Assembly: GCA_016938135.1 (NCBI GenBank)
Contig: JAFGVD010000004.1
Coordinates: 1-64,000, forward strand
DNA length: 64,000 nt
From: Coriobacteriia bacterium
GTDB taxonomy: Bacteria > Actinomycetota > Coriobacteriia > Anaerosomatales > Anaerosomataceae
Reading direction: 5' to 3'
Shown here: positions 1-9,325 of the stretch, piece after piece
How the letters are laid out: each line of letters starts with the position of its first letter
How positions within the stretch are numbered: position 1 is the first letter of the stretch
Translations under genes and position numbers: made by a program
The notes under the pieces: generated by a model
Seen by the model: only the letters and a program-made list of their open reading frames with translations
Database searches by the model: none
What the model was told of the DNA's origin: nothing

Positions 1-45
1 CTGGGGGTCAAGGGGTCGCAGGTTCAAATCCTGTCAGCCCGACCA
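1..45 (+). tRNA. tRNA-Pro(GGG), 3' half only (truncated by window start)
   Basis: Anticodon loop CT-GGG-GG at 1-7, T-stem GCAGG / loop TTCAAAT / CCTGT at 18-34, acceptor CAGCCCG, discriminator A, encoded CCA at 43-45. Confidence 0.8.
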
Positions 46-58
46 TTAGAACTTGCAG

Positions 59-100
59 GTGAGAGGCCGTGTTCCGGGAAACCGCGAACCGGCCTCTCAC
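59..100 (+). terminator. Intrinsic terminator-like hairpin after tRNA-Pro
   Basis: GTGAGAGGCCG(59-69)/CGGCCTCTCAC(90-100) 11-bp perfect stem, further inner pairing GTTC/GAAC and a GAAA loop, followed by TCGTTTCT. Confidence 0.65.
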
Positions 101-334
101 TCGTTTCTCAGGGGAGTGTAGCAACGCATGCGGCAAACGCATCCTGTTATGGATACGTAGCGGCTTGCGAGGTCGCTTCCGTCACGTGGCCGTAGCAGTC
201 GTGCAGGAATCTTCTGGCGAAAGGAACCGCTGACCTGATCGGTGTCGGCCGGGCGATGATCAAAGACCCGGCGTGGGCGATCAAGGCGATCCGGAGTACG
301 TCGTAGGTCACAGCTCGCCGGGGGACAGGGAGCG

Positions 335-2194
335 TCAGGAGAGCTTCTCGGACAGATGCACCCAGTGATCTTCAAGGTCGGATATCTGTCGCTCCATGGC
401 CTGGATGCGCTTCTGGACATCTCCCAAAGCCACGTAGTCGGTAGGATCGACGTCGTGCATCTCCTGGCGGATGGCATCGGCCTTCTTGCCCAGCGTGTGC
501 AGCTTGCGTTCTGTGGATGCGATCTCCTTTTTCAGGCTGTGTTCTTCCGCTCCCGACAAGCCCGATCCGCGCCCTTCATCCTGGTCGGAACCTGACCCGC
601 TGGTTTTCTCCCGCTGCTTCTCAGGCTCAACCTGCGTGTCTTCGGCGCTGCGCTCATCTAGAAGCCGCAGGTACTCGTCGATGCCACCCGGGACATGGCG
701 GATCTTCCCGTCGAGCAGGGCGAACTGGTCGTCGGTGACGCGCTCCATCAGGTGCCGATCATGCGTGATCAGCAGCAGCGTGCCGGGCCACGTGTCCAGA
801 AGGCTCTCAACCACGGCGAGCATGTCGATATCCAGGTCGTTGTCCGGCTCGTCCAAGATGAGCACGTTGGGCTTGTCCAGCAAGATGAGCATCAGCTGGA
901 GGCGGCGCTTCTGTCCGCCGGAGAGATCTGACACTGCCGAGGAGAGCTGCGCGGCATCGAATCCAAGGCGTTCCAGGAGCTGTGCCGGCGTCATCTCCTT
1001 GCCATCAAACTCATAGCGCGTGTTGTACCGCGAAAGGACCTCGCGCACGCGGGAGTCGCCCAGCTCGTTCAACTCGCTCAGGTGTTGTGACAGGAAGGCG
1101 AACTTGACGGTCTTGCCGATCTTCACATGACCTGATGTCGGTTGCAGTGAGCCTTTGATGACATTGAGAAGCGTCGTCTTCCCCGACCCGTTCTCACCGA
1201 GGATGCCAAACCTGTCGCCTGGGCCGATAAGCCACGTCAAGTTATCGATGACGGTCTTCTCGCCGAAACTCTCGGTAACGTTCACCAGGTCGATCACTTG
1301 CTTGCCAAGCCGGGACATCGCCGTTCGCCTGAGTTCGAGGGAATCGCGAACGGGCGGTTCGTTATCGATGAGTGCGTGCGCGGCCTCGACGCGGAACTTC
1401 GGTTTGGTGGATCGGGCCTGGGCACCGCGCGAGAGCCATGCAAGCTCCTTGCGCATGATGTTCCTGCGCTTCTGCTCGGCCGTCTTTGCCGCTTCTGCGC
1501 GCTCTACACGTTGGAGCACATATGCCGAGTAGCCGCCGGCGAACTGGTCCACCCGTCCATGGTGGACCTCCCACATCCCAAGGCAGACCTCGTCAAGGAA
1601 CCAGCGGTCATGGGTGACAACAAGCAAGGCGCCTGCCTTCTTCGGCCAGCGGCTCTTGAGGTGGTCGGCTAGCCAGGCGATCGCGTGGACGTCCAGATGG
1701 TTGGTGGGCTCGTCGAGCATGAGCACATCGGACTCCGTGATCAACACACGGGCAAGATCCACGCGACGCCGCTGCCCGCCGGAGAGCTCACTGATCTTGC
1801 CTTCCCATGGAATGTCCGCGATGAGGCCGCGAATGATGCTCCGCGTCTTTGCGTCCGATGCCCACGTGTACTCGGGTACGTCTCCCACCACCGCGTGGGC
1901 GACGGTCTGCGCCGGATCGAGGGTATCGGTCTGCCCGAGCATCTGGATGGTGGTCCCGCCGCGACGGATGATGCGGCCGGTATCAGGTTCCACCGTGCCC
2001 GCGAACAGTGAGAGGAGGGTGGACTTGCCATCGCCGTTCGCACCGATGATGCCGATGCGATCGCCGTCGTCGATTCCAAGAGTCACCGAGTCGAAGACCT
2101 TCTTCGTCGGGTACTCAAGATGGACGTTCTCGGATCCAAGCAGATACGCCACTCGGTGAACCTCGATCCTCACAGAGTCGGTGAATACGGACAC
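335..2194 (-). CDS. ABC-F family ATP-binding protein (Uup-like, C-terminal coiled coil)
   Basis: Two Walker A motifs (GANGDGKST, GENGSGKTT), two LSGGQ signatures, LMLDEPTNHLD / LILDEPDNDLD, no TM domain, coiled-coil C-terminus. Confidence 0.9.
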   Translation of the reverse strand: MSVFTDSVRIEVHRVAYLLGSENVHLEYPTKKVFDSVTLGIDDGDRIGIIGANGDGKSTLLSLFAGTVEPDTGRIIRRGGTTIQMLGQTDTLDPAQTVAHAVVGDVPEYTWASDAKTRSIIRGLIADIPWEGKISELSGGQRRRVDLARVLITESDVLMLDEPTNHLDVHAIAWLADHLKSRWPKKAGALLVVTHDRWFLDEVCLGMWEVHHGRVDQFAGGYSAYVLQRVERAEAAKTAEQKRRNIMRKELAWLSRGAQARSTKPKFRVEAAHALIDNEPPVRDSLELRRTAMSRLGKQVIDLVNVTESFGEKTVIDNLTWLIGPGDRFGILGENGSGKTTLLNVIKGSLQPTSGHVKIGKTVKFAFLSQHLSELNELGDSRVREVLSRYNTRYEFDGKEMTPAQLLERLGFDAAQLSSAVSDLSGGQKRRLQLMLILLDKPNVLILDEPDNDLDIDMLAVVESLLDTWPGTLLLITHDRHLMERVTDDQFALLDGKIRHVPGGIDEYLRLLDERSAEDTQVEPEKQREKTSGSGSDQDEGRGSGLSGAEEHSLKKEIASTERKLHTLGKKADAIRQEMHDVDPTDYVALGDVQKRIQAMERQISDLEDHWVHLSEKLS

Positions 2195-2218
2195 AGCATC
2201 GCGGGGAGGGGACTCGCG

Positions 2219-3094
2219 CTACCTCTCGGGCCAGACGGCCACTCCCCAGACGGTTCCGGTGTGAGTGGCGATGACCGGACCGGCCTCATACACGACCATC
2301 TGGGAGACGTCCCAGCGCTGCTTGATGCTCTCGGCGATCCGGTCCGCCCGCTCAGCGGTGAGCCCGTGACCTACGGCGAACCTGGCCTTGGTTGCGGTGC
2401 CCATCTGCTTGGTGATCCAGTCCATGGTGTATTCAAGCGCGGCCTTCTCGCCTCTGCTTCTACCGAGAGGAGCGAATGCGCCTTCTCCGTCCACAGTGAG
2501 CGTGATCTTCAGGTTGAGGAGTGAGCCCAGCAGCGATGACACCGCGCCGATCCGCCCGCCCTTGCGCAGATTCTCAAGCGAGTCGACGCCAACGAGCAGC
2601 TTCACTTCCTCACGCATCTTCTCAAGCCGCTGCACGGCCGCTGTCGCGCTCAGCCCCTCCGCTGCCGCTCTGGTCGCATCCATGACCTGCCAGGCAAGCC
2701 CCCACGACAGGTTGCGCGAGTCGAAGACGTGGACTTTGCCCATGAACTGCTCGGCGGCGATACGCGCGGCCTGCACCGTCCCGGACAGCTTGGAGGAGAT
2801 ATGGATCGAGACGACCTCGCTCGCGCTCTCAAGCGCGCGGTTGTAGGCGTCTGTGAATGCGCCCACGCTGGGCTGTGAGGTCGTGGGTAGATCGGCAGCC
2901 GCGTTCATACGCTCGAAGAACTCGGCTTGCGTAAGCGTGCCGTCGACGTACTTCTCGCCGTCGATCTCGAACGTGAGCGGGACTACGGTGATGGCATGCT
3001 CCCCGGCGAGCTGCGGCGTGATGTCAGAGGTGCTGTCAGTGATGACGGCGAATGAACGCCCCGTGGTGGTTCCTGGTCCCATGGCGCTCTCCAT
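2219..3094 (-). CDS. DegV family fatty-acid-binding protein
   Basis: FAVITDSTSDI N-terminus, TSQPSVGAFTDAYNRAL and SSKLSGTVQAA motifs typical of DegV. Confidence 0.9.
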   Translation of the reverse strand: MESAMGPGTTTGRSFAVITDSTSDITPQLAGEHAITVVPLTFEIDGEKYVDGTLTQAEFFERMNAAADLPTTSQPSVGAFTDAYNRALESASEVVSIHISSKLSGTVQAARIAAEQFMGKVHVFDSRNLSWGLAWQVMDATRAAAEGLSATAAVQRLEKMREEVKLLVGVDSLENLRKGGRIGAVSSLLGSLLNLKITLTVDGEGAFAPLGRSRGEKAALEYTMDWITKQMGTATKARFAVGHGLTAERADRIAESIKQRWDVSQMVVYEAGPVIATHTGTVWGVAVWPER

Positions 3095-3247
3095 CCCTCA
3101 AGCGCGATACGCGCTGATCTGCCGATGAGAGCATCGTACCATCACCACGGTCGGCACTAACGTACGTGGGGTTCGAAAGACCCACCGAAACTCCGTGTCA
3201 TTCGCTATGCTTGAGACCAGCCTGTTCGGTTGACATCGGGGGATGAG

Positions 3248-4192
3248 ATGGCCGAAGTCCTGATTCGATGGTTGTGTGATGGCAAGCTGGAGACCGGCGG
3301 TCTGGATGATCTTGCGGGAGCGTGTCACCAGCCTGTCTGGGTGGATGTGCTGGACGCCGACGAGGCGACATTGAACGCCATCGCCGGGTTTCTGCCACTG
3401 CATCCGCTCGCCATTGAAGACTGTCTCCACTTCCCTCAGCGTCCCAAGCTCGACGTCTATGAGGACTCGACGTTCCTGATCTGGATGCTGCCGTCGCTAC
3501 CCGATGGCACGGGCATCGTCTCCACCGAGCTGGATGTATTCCTTGGGCGGGAGCATCTCATCACGGTGCACAGGGACCGACTGGTCCCGGTCGACAAGGT
3601 GGGCGCTCATGTACAGGAGTATCTTGAGCGAGGAGTCGAGTGGACGCTGCACAGCATCCTGGACCTCATGGTGGATTCCATGTTCCCCCTTGTGGACTCA
3701 CTCGCTGATGACCTGGAGGAGATCGAGGACCTCATGCTGGTGGATGCCGGGAGCGAGCAGCTGGAGCGCCTCTATGGCGCCAAGCGCGCCCTTGTCCAGC
3801 TACACAAGGTGGTAGGACCCGAGCGGGACGCTCTTCGCGGTCTGGCGCGTCTTGAGGCGTTCGTGGCGCCCGATGCCTACATGTACTTCCAGGATATCGG
3901 CGATCACCTTGCGCGAGTTGCTGACTCTGTGGACACCTATCGCGAGGTTGCTTCAGGTACCATGGATATCTACTTATCATCGGTAAGCAATCGCATGAAT
4001 CTGATCATGAAGCAGCTGACCGTGATAGCGACCATCTTTATGCCCTTGACGCTTATCTCGGGTATCTACGGGATGAACTTCCGCTACATGCCCGAGCTGG
4101 AGTGGCGCTTCGGCTACTTCGGTGTTCTGGGCGGCATGTTGGCGATCGTCCTTTGGATGCTGTGGTTCTTCAAGAGGAGGAAATGGTGGTAG
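3248..4192 (+). CDS. corA: CorA-family magnesium/cobalt transporter
   Basis: C-terminal GMNFRYMPELEWRFGYFG (GMN motif between two TM helices); start MAEVLIRW. Confidence 0.9.
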   Translation: MAEVLIRWLCDGKLETGGLDDLAGACHQPVWVDVLDADEATLNAIAGFLPLHPLAIEDCLHFPQRPKLDVYEDSTFLIWMLPSLPDGTGIVSTELDVFLGREHLITVHRDRLVPVDKVGAHVQEYLERGVEWTLHSILDLMVDSMFPLVDSLADDLEEIEDLMLVDAGSEQLERLYGAKRALVQLHKVVGPERDALRGLARLEAFVAPDAYMYFQDIGDHLARVADSVDTYREVASGTMDIYLSSVSNRMNLIMKQLTVIATIFMPLTLISGIYGMNFRYMPELEWRFGYFGVLGGMLAIVLWMLWFFKRRKWW

Positions 4193-4803
4193 ACACAAGC
4201 AGCAAACCCGGAGCGGTGAGCGAGAGAGAACCATCCGAGGAGGTCGTCCACGAGGGCGTTTACTCCGTGGCGAACCTCATCACGATCCTCAGGCTACTGC
4301 TTGTCCCGTTCTTCTTCTCCGCACTCGTCTCTGAATCGTCCCGCTCGGATGTGATCGCCTTGTTCCTCTACGCCATCGCGGCGTCCACCGACTGGGTCGA
4401 CGGCCAGATCGCGAGGAGGACGAACACAGTCACTCAGTTTGGCAAGATCATCGATCCGTTGGTGGACAGACTGCTGCTCGCTTCGGGTGTGGTGGGGCTC
4501 TACCTGGTCGGCCGGCTTCCGCTGTGGATACCGGTCGTGCTGGTGCTCAGGGACGTGTTCCTTCTCTACGGGTCGTACATATTGGAGCGCAACGGCATAC
4601 GGTTGCCGGTCATCTACATCGGCAAGGCGACAACAGCTGTCTTGCTTGTCGGTTTCACACTGTTGATAGGCGGGGGAGTCTACGACGTCTTGATAGGCGT
4701 CGGAGACTGGTTCGTGTACGTAGGCATGGCGTTGTCGCTGTTCACAGCGGTCATCTACACGTGGCAGGGGAGGCGCGCGCTTATCACCGCACGTACTCAC
4801 TAG
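4183..4803 (+). CDS. CDP-alcohol phosphatidyltransferase (PgsA-like paralogue)
   Basis: [27 protein letters not shown] matches D-x2-DG-x2-AR-x8-G-x3-D-x3-D; RBS gaggagg before ATG at 4183. Confidence 0.85.
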   Translation: MVVDTSSKPGAVSEREPSEEVVHEGVYSVANLITILRLLLVPFFFSALVSESSRSDVIALFLYAIAASTDWVDGQIARRTNTVTQFGKIIDPLVDRLLLASGVVGLYLVGRLPLWIPVVLVLRDVFLLYGSYILERNGIRLPVIYIGKATTAVLLVGFTLLIGGGVYDVLIGVGDWFVYVGMALSLFTAVIYTWQGRRALITARTH

Positions 4804-4819
4804 GGGGAAGGGAGTCTGC

Positions 4820-7321
4820 GTGAAAGCAGTCATCATGGCGGGGGGCGAGGGGACCCGCCTTCGACCGCTCACGAGTATGCGTCCGAAACCGATGGTGCCC
4901 ATAGTCAATCAACCGGTGATGGAGCACATCATCGGTCTGGTGAAGCATCACGGCATGGATGAAGTGGTCGCAACCTTGATGTTCATGCCGCAGGTCATCG
5001 AGGACTACTTCGGCGACGGCGACGAGTGGGGTGTGAAGATCTCCTACGCCATCGAGGAGAGCCCGCTTGGTACGGCGGGTTCGGTGAAGAACGCCGAAGA
5101 AGCCCTCACCGAACCGTTCCTGGTCATCTCGGGTGACGCGCTCACTGACATCGACCTGCGTGAGGTCATCGATTTCCACAACTCTCATGATGGTCCGGTG
5201 ACCATCGCGCTCAAGCGTGTCCCGGACCCTCTTGAGTTCGGGGTGGTCATCACCGACGAGAGCGGTCGCATACAGCGTTTCTTGGAGAAGCCCTCCTGGG
5301 GGCAGGTCTTCAGCGACACCATAAACACAGGCATCTACGTGCTCGATCCCATGATCTTCGAGCACATTCCCTCCGATGAACCCTATGACTTCTCAAGCCA
5401 GCTGTTCCCGGATCTCATGGAGAAGGGCTTCCCGCTCTACGGTTGCGTGGTTGAGGGCTACTGGTGCGATGTCGGCAGTCTTGATTCCTACATGCAGGTG
5501 CACAAGGACATCCTGGACGGCAATGCCATGATCTATGTTCCGGGAGCTAAAGCGCGCAATGATGTGTGGGTGGGTAAGGGCGCGGACGTGGATCCCGGGG
5601 CGCATATCGGCAACAAGGTGGTCATCGGCGCGAACACCAAGGTGCGCCGGGGGGCGGTTCTGGGTGACTACACCATCATCGGCGACAACTGCCTGGTCGG
5701 ATACGATGCCGACCTCGGTCACTCGATCATCTGGAGCGACTCGTTCATCGGCGCCGGTTCGGAACTCAAAGGGACGGTGGTCTGCCGAAGGGCGGATATC
5801 CGCGCTCGCGCCAAGTTGCTGCCCGGTTCGACGATAGGCGACGAGACGATGGTCGGCCATGCGGCCGTGGTGGGCAACGATGTGCAGGTGTATCCCTACA
5901 AGCGCATCGAGTCCGGCGCTACCGTGACGTCCTCGCTCATCTGGGAGAACACCGCTCTCAGGTCGTTGTTCGGTGCCGACGGTGTTTCAGGGCTGGTCAA
6001 CATAGACATCACTCCTGAGCTTGCATTGCGAGTCGCGCAGGCGTTCGGGAGCATTCTGCCCAACCTCGCGCACGTGGTCGTCTCGCGCGATTCAAGCCGT
6101 GCGGCCCGCATGATGAAGCGGGCGTTGGTCGCGGGGCTGAACTCTGCTGGGACCAATGTGCGCGACCTCCGGGTCGCATCGCCGGCGATCACACGCTTCA
6201 CCACACGCGATACGCGCTGCCTCGGGGGAGTGCACGTAGCAGCGTCGCCTGAAGATCCCCAGTCCCTCGAGATCCACTTCTACGACCGGGATGGCATCGA
6301 GCTCGCGCCATGGGTCGAGAAGAAAGTGGAGCGTCTCTACTTCCGCCAGGAGTTCCGCAGGTCGTTCTTCGACGAGGTGGGAGAGATCATGTACCCGCCA
6401 CGTGCGCTCGAGTACTACACAGCAGGCTTGAACGAGGCTCTCCTGCACGATGGTCCTATCTGTAAGAAGTGCACTGTCGTGGTAGATATGGGTCTTTCGG
6501 CAGCATCCTTCGTGCTGCCCGTGGCCGGTGCGACATGGGGGATAGAGGTCATTGCGCTCCGGCCGTTTATCGATACGGAGAAGACGCGGGTGGCCAGCGT
6601 GGAGCGCGACGCTCATATGGGGCAGCTCGTTCGCACAGTGGACATGTTTCAGGCTGACATGGGGCTGTCGATGGACGCGAACGCCGAGCGGGTCACCCTC
6701 GTCACGCCGCGCGGCGTCACCCTCGACAACGACACAGCCCTTCATGCGCTTGTCTGGTTGTGGTGCGAGACTGACAAGAGTTCAGCAGGGATCGCAGTCC
6801 CCCTGACTGCGTCCCGCGTCATCGAGCGGATTGCGGAGAAGACCGGGCGCACGGTGATCCGCACCGGTACGTCTCGGCGTGCCCTCTCAAACGCAGCGCA
6901 TTCGGAGTCGGTCGGTTTCGCCGGTTCAAGGAACGGCGGGTTCATCTTCCCGCGTTTCCTGATCGCGCCGGATGCTCTCATGACTCTGGGAATGCTTGTG
7001 CGTATGCTCACCGAGCTCGACACTGATCTTGATGCTGTGGTCGAGGCGCTGCCTGAGTTCTATCTACGCCATGTTCCGGTTCACTGCCCCTTCGACAAGA
7101 AGGGTGCGGTCATGCGCCGGATGGCGGCGTTGGGAGAGACGCATGAGGTTGAGATGACCGAGGGAGTCCGCGTGCTTGAACCACACGGGTGGGCGCTGGT
7201 CTTACCGCATGCGTCGGACAGTATCGTCAACGTGTATGTCGAGGGAGACAGCGACGCGGCGGCAGATGCGCTTGCAGAGCAGTACTCCGAGTTCGTCCGA
7301 CAAGCGTCGGATGAGGAGTGA
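4820..7321 (+). CDS. Sugar-phosphate nucleotidyltransferase (ManC/GlmU-type) fused to left-handed beta-helix and phosphomannomutase-like domain
   Basis: [28 protein letters not shown]-terminus, hexapeptide repeats mid-protein, PGM/PMM-like C-terminal region. Confidence 0.88.
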   Translation: MKAVIMAGGEGTRLRPLTSMRPKPMVPIVNQPVMEHIIGLVKHHGMDEVVATLMFMPQVIEDYFGDGDEWGVKISYAIEESPLGTAGSVKNAEEALTEPFLVISGDALTDIDLREVIDFHNSHDGPVTIALKRVPDPLEFGVVITDESGRIQRFLEKPSWGQVFSDTINTGIYVLDPMIFEHIPSDEPYDFSSQLFPDLMEKGFPLYGCVVEGYWCDVGSLDSYMQVHKDILDGNAMIYVPGAKARNDVWVGKGADVDPGAHIGNKVVIGANTKVRRGAVLGDYTIIGDNCLVGYDADLGHSIIWSDSFIGAGSELKGTVVCRRADIRARAKLLPGSTIGDETMVGHAAVVGNDVQVYPYKRIESGATVTSSLIWENTALRSLFGADGVSGLVNIDITPELALRVAQAFGSILPNLAHVVVSRDSSRAARMMKRALVAGLNSAGTNVRDLRVASPAITRFTTRDTRCLGGVHVAASPEDPQSLEIHFYDRDGIELAPWVEKKVERLYFRQEFRRSFFDEVGEIMYPPRALEYYTAGLNEALLHDGPICKKCTVVVDMGLSAASFVLPVAGATWGIEVIALRPFIDTEKTRVASVERDAHMGQLVRTVDMFQADMGLSMDANAERVTLVTPRGVTLDNDTALHALVWLWCETDKSSAGIAVPLTASRVIERIAEKTGRTVIRTGTSRRALSNAAHSESVGFAGSRNGGFIFPRFLIAPDALMTLGMLVRMLTELDTDLDAVVEALPEFYLRHVPVHCPFDKKGAVMRRMAALGETHEVEMTEGVRVLEPHGWALVLPHASDSIVNVYVEGDSDAAADALAEQYSEFVRQASDEE

Positions 7322-7420
7322 ACCTAAGGTGACACTTCAGCCACAGCGTGTCACTTCTATGCTCTGAGCAGGTAGAATGTCCCGAGCAAACCGCCGACTA
7401 CGCACCTGGGGCGCAACGTA

Positions 7421-8155
7421 GTGGAACCAGTCAAACCCGTCAGATTCAGATCGTCTTTGATCATCGTCTTCGGCATTCTTGGACTCATGGTGGCGGTGGC
7501 ATTCAATACGACCCGTCTTACGGCGGCGGACGTCTCTTCGCGCACGGGGGATCTGGCTGCCGTGGTGGCCGAGATGGAAACGCAGCGCGAGGAACTGACC
7601 GTACAGGTGGCCGCGCAGCGTGAGGAGCTTCAGCAACTGGAGCGTTCGGCGGCCACCGCAGCCGGGGAGCAGGAGTCTTTCGGAGCCGAGGTCGAGTTGA
7701 CCCGCGAGTCGGCGGGTCTGACCGATGTGGCCGGTCCCGGCGTTGTTGTGACACTCACGGACGCGAAGGTGGTCCCTCCTGGCGAGGACGGCAATCGCTA
7801 CATAATCCATGATTTCGACATCTCGGCGATGGTCAATGCATTGCTGGCCGGCGGCGCTGAGGCGGTGGATGTCAACGGGCAGCGCGTCGTTGCCACCACT
7901 GCCATCCGATGCGCCGGTACGACCATCCTGGTGAACCAGACCCGACTTGGTGCGCCTTACGTGGTCACGGCGATCGGTGATGCTCAGAAGCTCACCACGG
8001 CCGTCCAGGAGGATCTGGTGGCAGGTGAGCTGCTTGGTGCGTACCGGCTGCAGTACGGACTTGATGTCAAGCTCGAGAAGAAGTCGAACCTTTCGGTTCC
8101 GGCATATACCGGTGGACTTCGACCCCAGTACGTATCGCCAGTGGAAGGGGAGTGA
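7421..8155 (+). CDS. DUF881 family protein
   Basis: N-terminal TM, coiled coil, GPGVVVTLTD, ALLAGGAEAVDVNGQRV; adjacent to sbp and a second DUF881 gene. Confidence 0.85.
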   Translation: MEPVKPVRFRSSLIIVFGILGLMVAVAFNTTRLTAADVSSRTGDLAAVVAEMETQREELTVQVAAQREELQQLERSAATAAGEQESFGAEVELTRESAGLTDVAGPGVVVTLTDAKVVPPGEDGNRYIIHDFDISAMVNALLAGGAEAVDVNGQRVVATTAIRCAGTTILVNQTRLGAPYVVTAIGDAQKLTTAVQEDLVAGELLGAYRLQYGLDVKLEKKSNLSVPAYTGGLRPQYVSPVEGE

Positions 8156-8161
8156 CGGTAA

Positions 8162-8506
8162 GTGTTCGTGCTGATCCTCGCGCTTGCGGTGGGCGTTCTT
8201 GCAGGGCTACTTCTGCGCATCGGAGTGCCTGCGCCGCTCATCACGTATCTTGGCGTGGCCATTCTGGCTGCGTTGGACTCGTGTCTTGGCGGTGTTAGAG
8301 CGGCGCTCGAACGCACCTTCAGCGATAGGGTGTTCGTCTTCGGGTTCATCTCCAACACCTTGATGGCCGCCTTCATCGTTTTTGTCGGTGAGCGGATCGG
8401 AGTGCGGGAGCTCTACTTGGCTGCGGTGGTGGCATTCGGTGTTCGACTGTTCAACAACCTGGGAATCGTTCGTCGTTTGATGTTCCAGCGCAGAGGGTGG
8501 GAGTAG
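8162..8506 (+). CDS. Small basic family protein (DUF1290/Sbp)
   Basis: Small TM protein, YLGVAILAALDSCLGGVRAALE...VFGFISNTLMAAFIVFVGERIGV; flanked by DUF881 genes. Confidence 0.85.
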   Translation: MFVLILALAVGVLAGLLLRIGVPAPLITYLGVAILAALDSCLGGVRAALERTFSDRVFVFGFISNTLMAAFIVFVGERIGVRELYLAAVVAFGVRLFNNLGIVRRLMFQRRGWE

Positions 8507-8509
8507 CCC

Positions 8510-9295
8510 GTGCCGGAGTCCACTCCAAAAGAGAGGATCACCCGCCTGAAAGACGGCTCGATGCGCGTTCTTCGCGAGTCCGAGCAGGCGGTGGAACACC
8601 AGTTCCACGAGGCGCGTCTTCTGGCCAGCCTGGCATTCGCCTTCGTTCTGGTGGGCTTCTTGCTGGTAGCTCAGTGGCGGGGCACGAGCAATGCGAGTGC
8701 AGCGCTTGAGAGTCGCACTGACCAGGAGCTTGCGGCCGTGATACAAGAGCTTGCCGTAGGCAATGAGTCTCTACGTTCGGAGGCGTTGCGCCTTGAGATG
8801 AGTCTTGCCAGAGCCGAGTTGGATGAATCCGGTAGAGCGGACTTGCTGGACAAGGCGAAAGAGGAGTTGCGTGGCGTACGCACGATAGCGGGTCTGGAGG
8901 CTGCGAGCGGCCCCGGGGTCATCGTGCGGCTTGAGGATCCGGAGCGGGTGTTGTTGGCCCAAGACATCGTAGCGTTGGTCAACGAACTGCACTCCGCGGG
9001 TGCCGAGGCGGTCGCGATAGGGCCGATAAGGATCGATGCGCGTTCCGGCGTGACCGATAGTCCCGGAGGCATCAGGGTGGACGGTTCGGTCATCGGTCGT
9101 TCGATCGAGATCGCTGCCATCGGTGGTTCTTCGGATCTAGAACAAGCGCTTGCTCTTCCCGGCGGGATCCGGGCCACGCTCACAGCGTATCCGGGTGTGA
9201 CGATGACGGTGCTGAGTCATTTGGAGTTGGAGGTTCCCGTTGCGGCTCCAAGACCGTACACTCTCGGTGTTCCCATACACGATGACCAGCAGTAG
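8510..9295 (+). CDS. DUF881 family protein (second copy)
   Basis: GPGVIVRLEDPE..., ELHSAGAEAVAIGPIRIDARSGV; N-terminal TM and coiled coil. Confidence 0.85.
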   Translation: MPESTPKERITRLKDGSMRVLRESEQAVEHQFHEARLLASLAFAFVLVGFLLVAQWRGTSNASAALESRTDQELAAVIQELAVGNESLRSEALRLEMSLARAELDESGRADLLDKAKEELRGVRTIAGLEAASGPGVIVRLEDPERVLLAQDIVALVNELHSAGAEAVAIGPIRIDARSGVTDSPGGIRVDGSVIGRSIEIAAIGGSSDLEQALALPGGIRATLTAYPGVTMTVLSHLELEVPVAAPRPYTLGVPIHDDQQ

Positions 9296-9325
9296 CTGAC
9301 AAGCCAAAGGAACCTAGAGACTCAC

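Noticed and set aside
97-477. 126-aa minus-strand ORF near the tRNA
   Set aside because: Overlaps the 3' end of the ABC-F gene, Arg/Pro-rich, no family resemblance.
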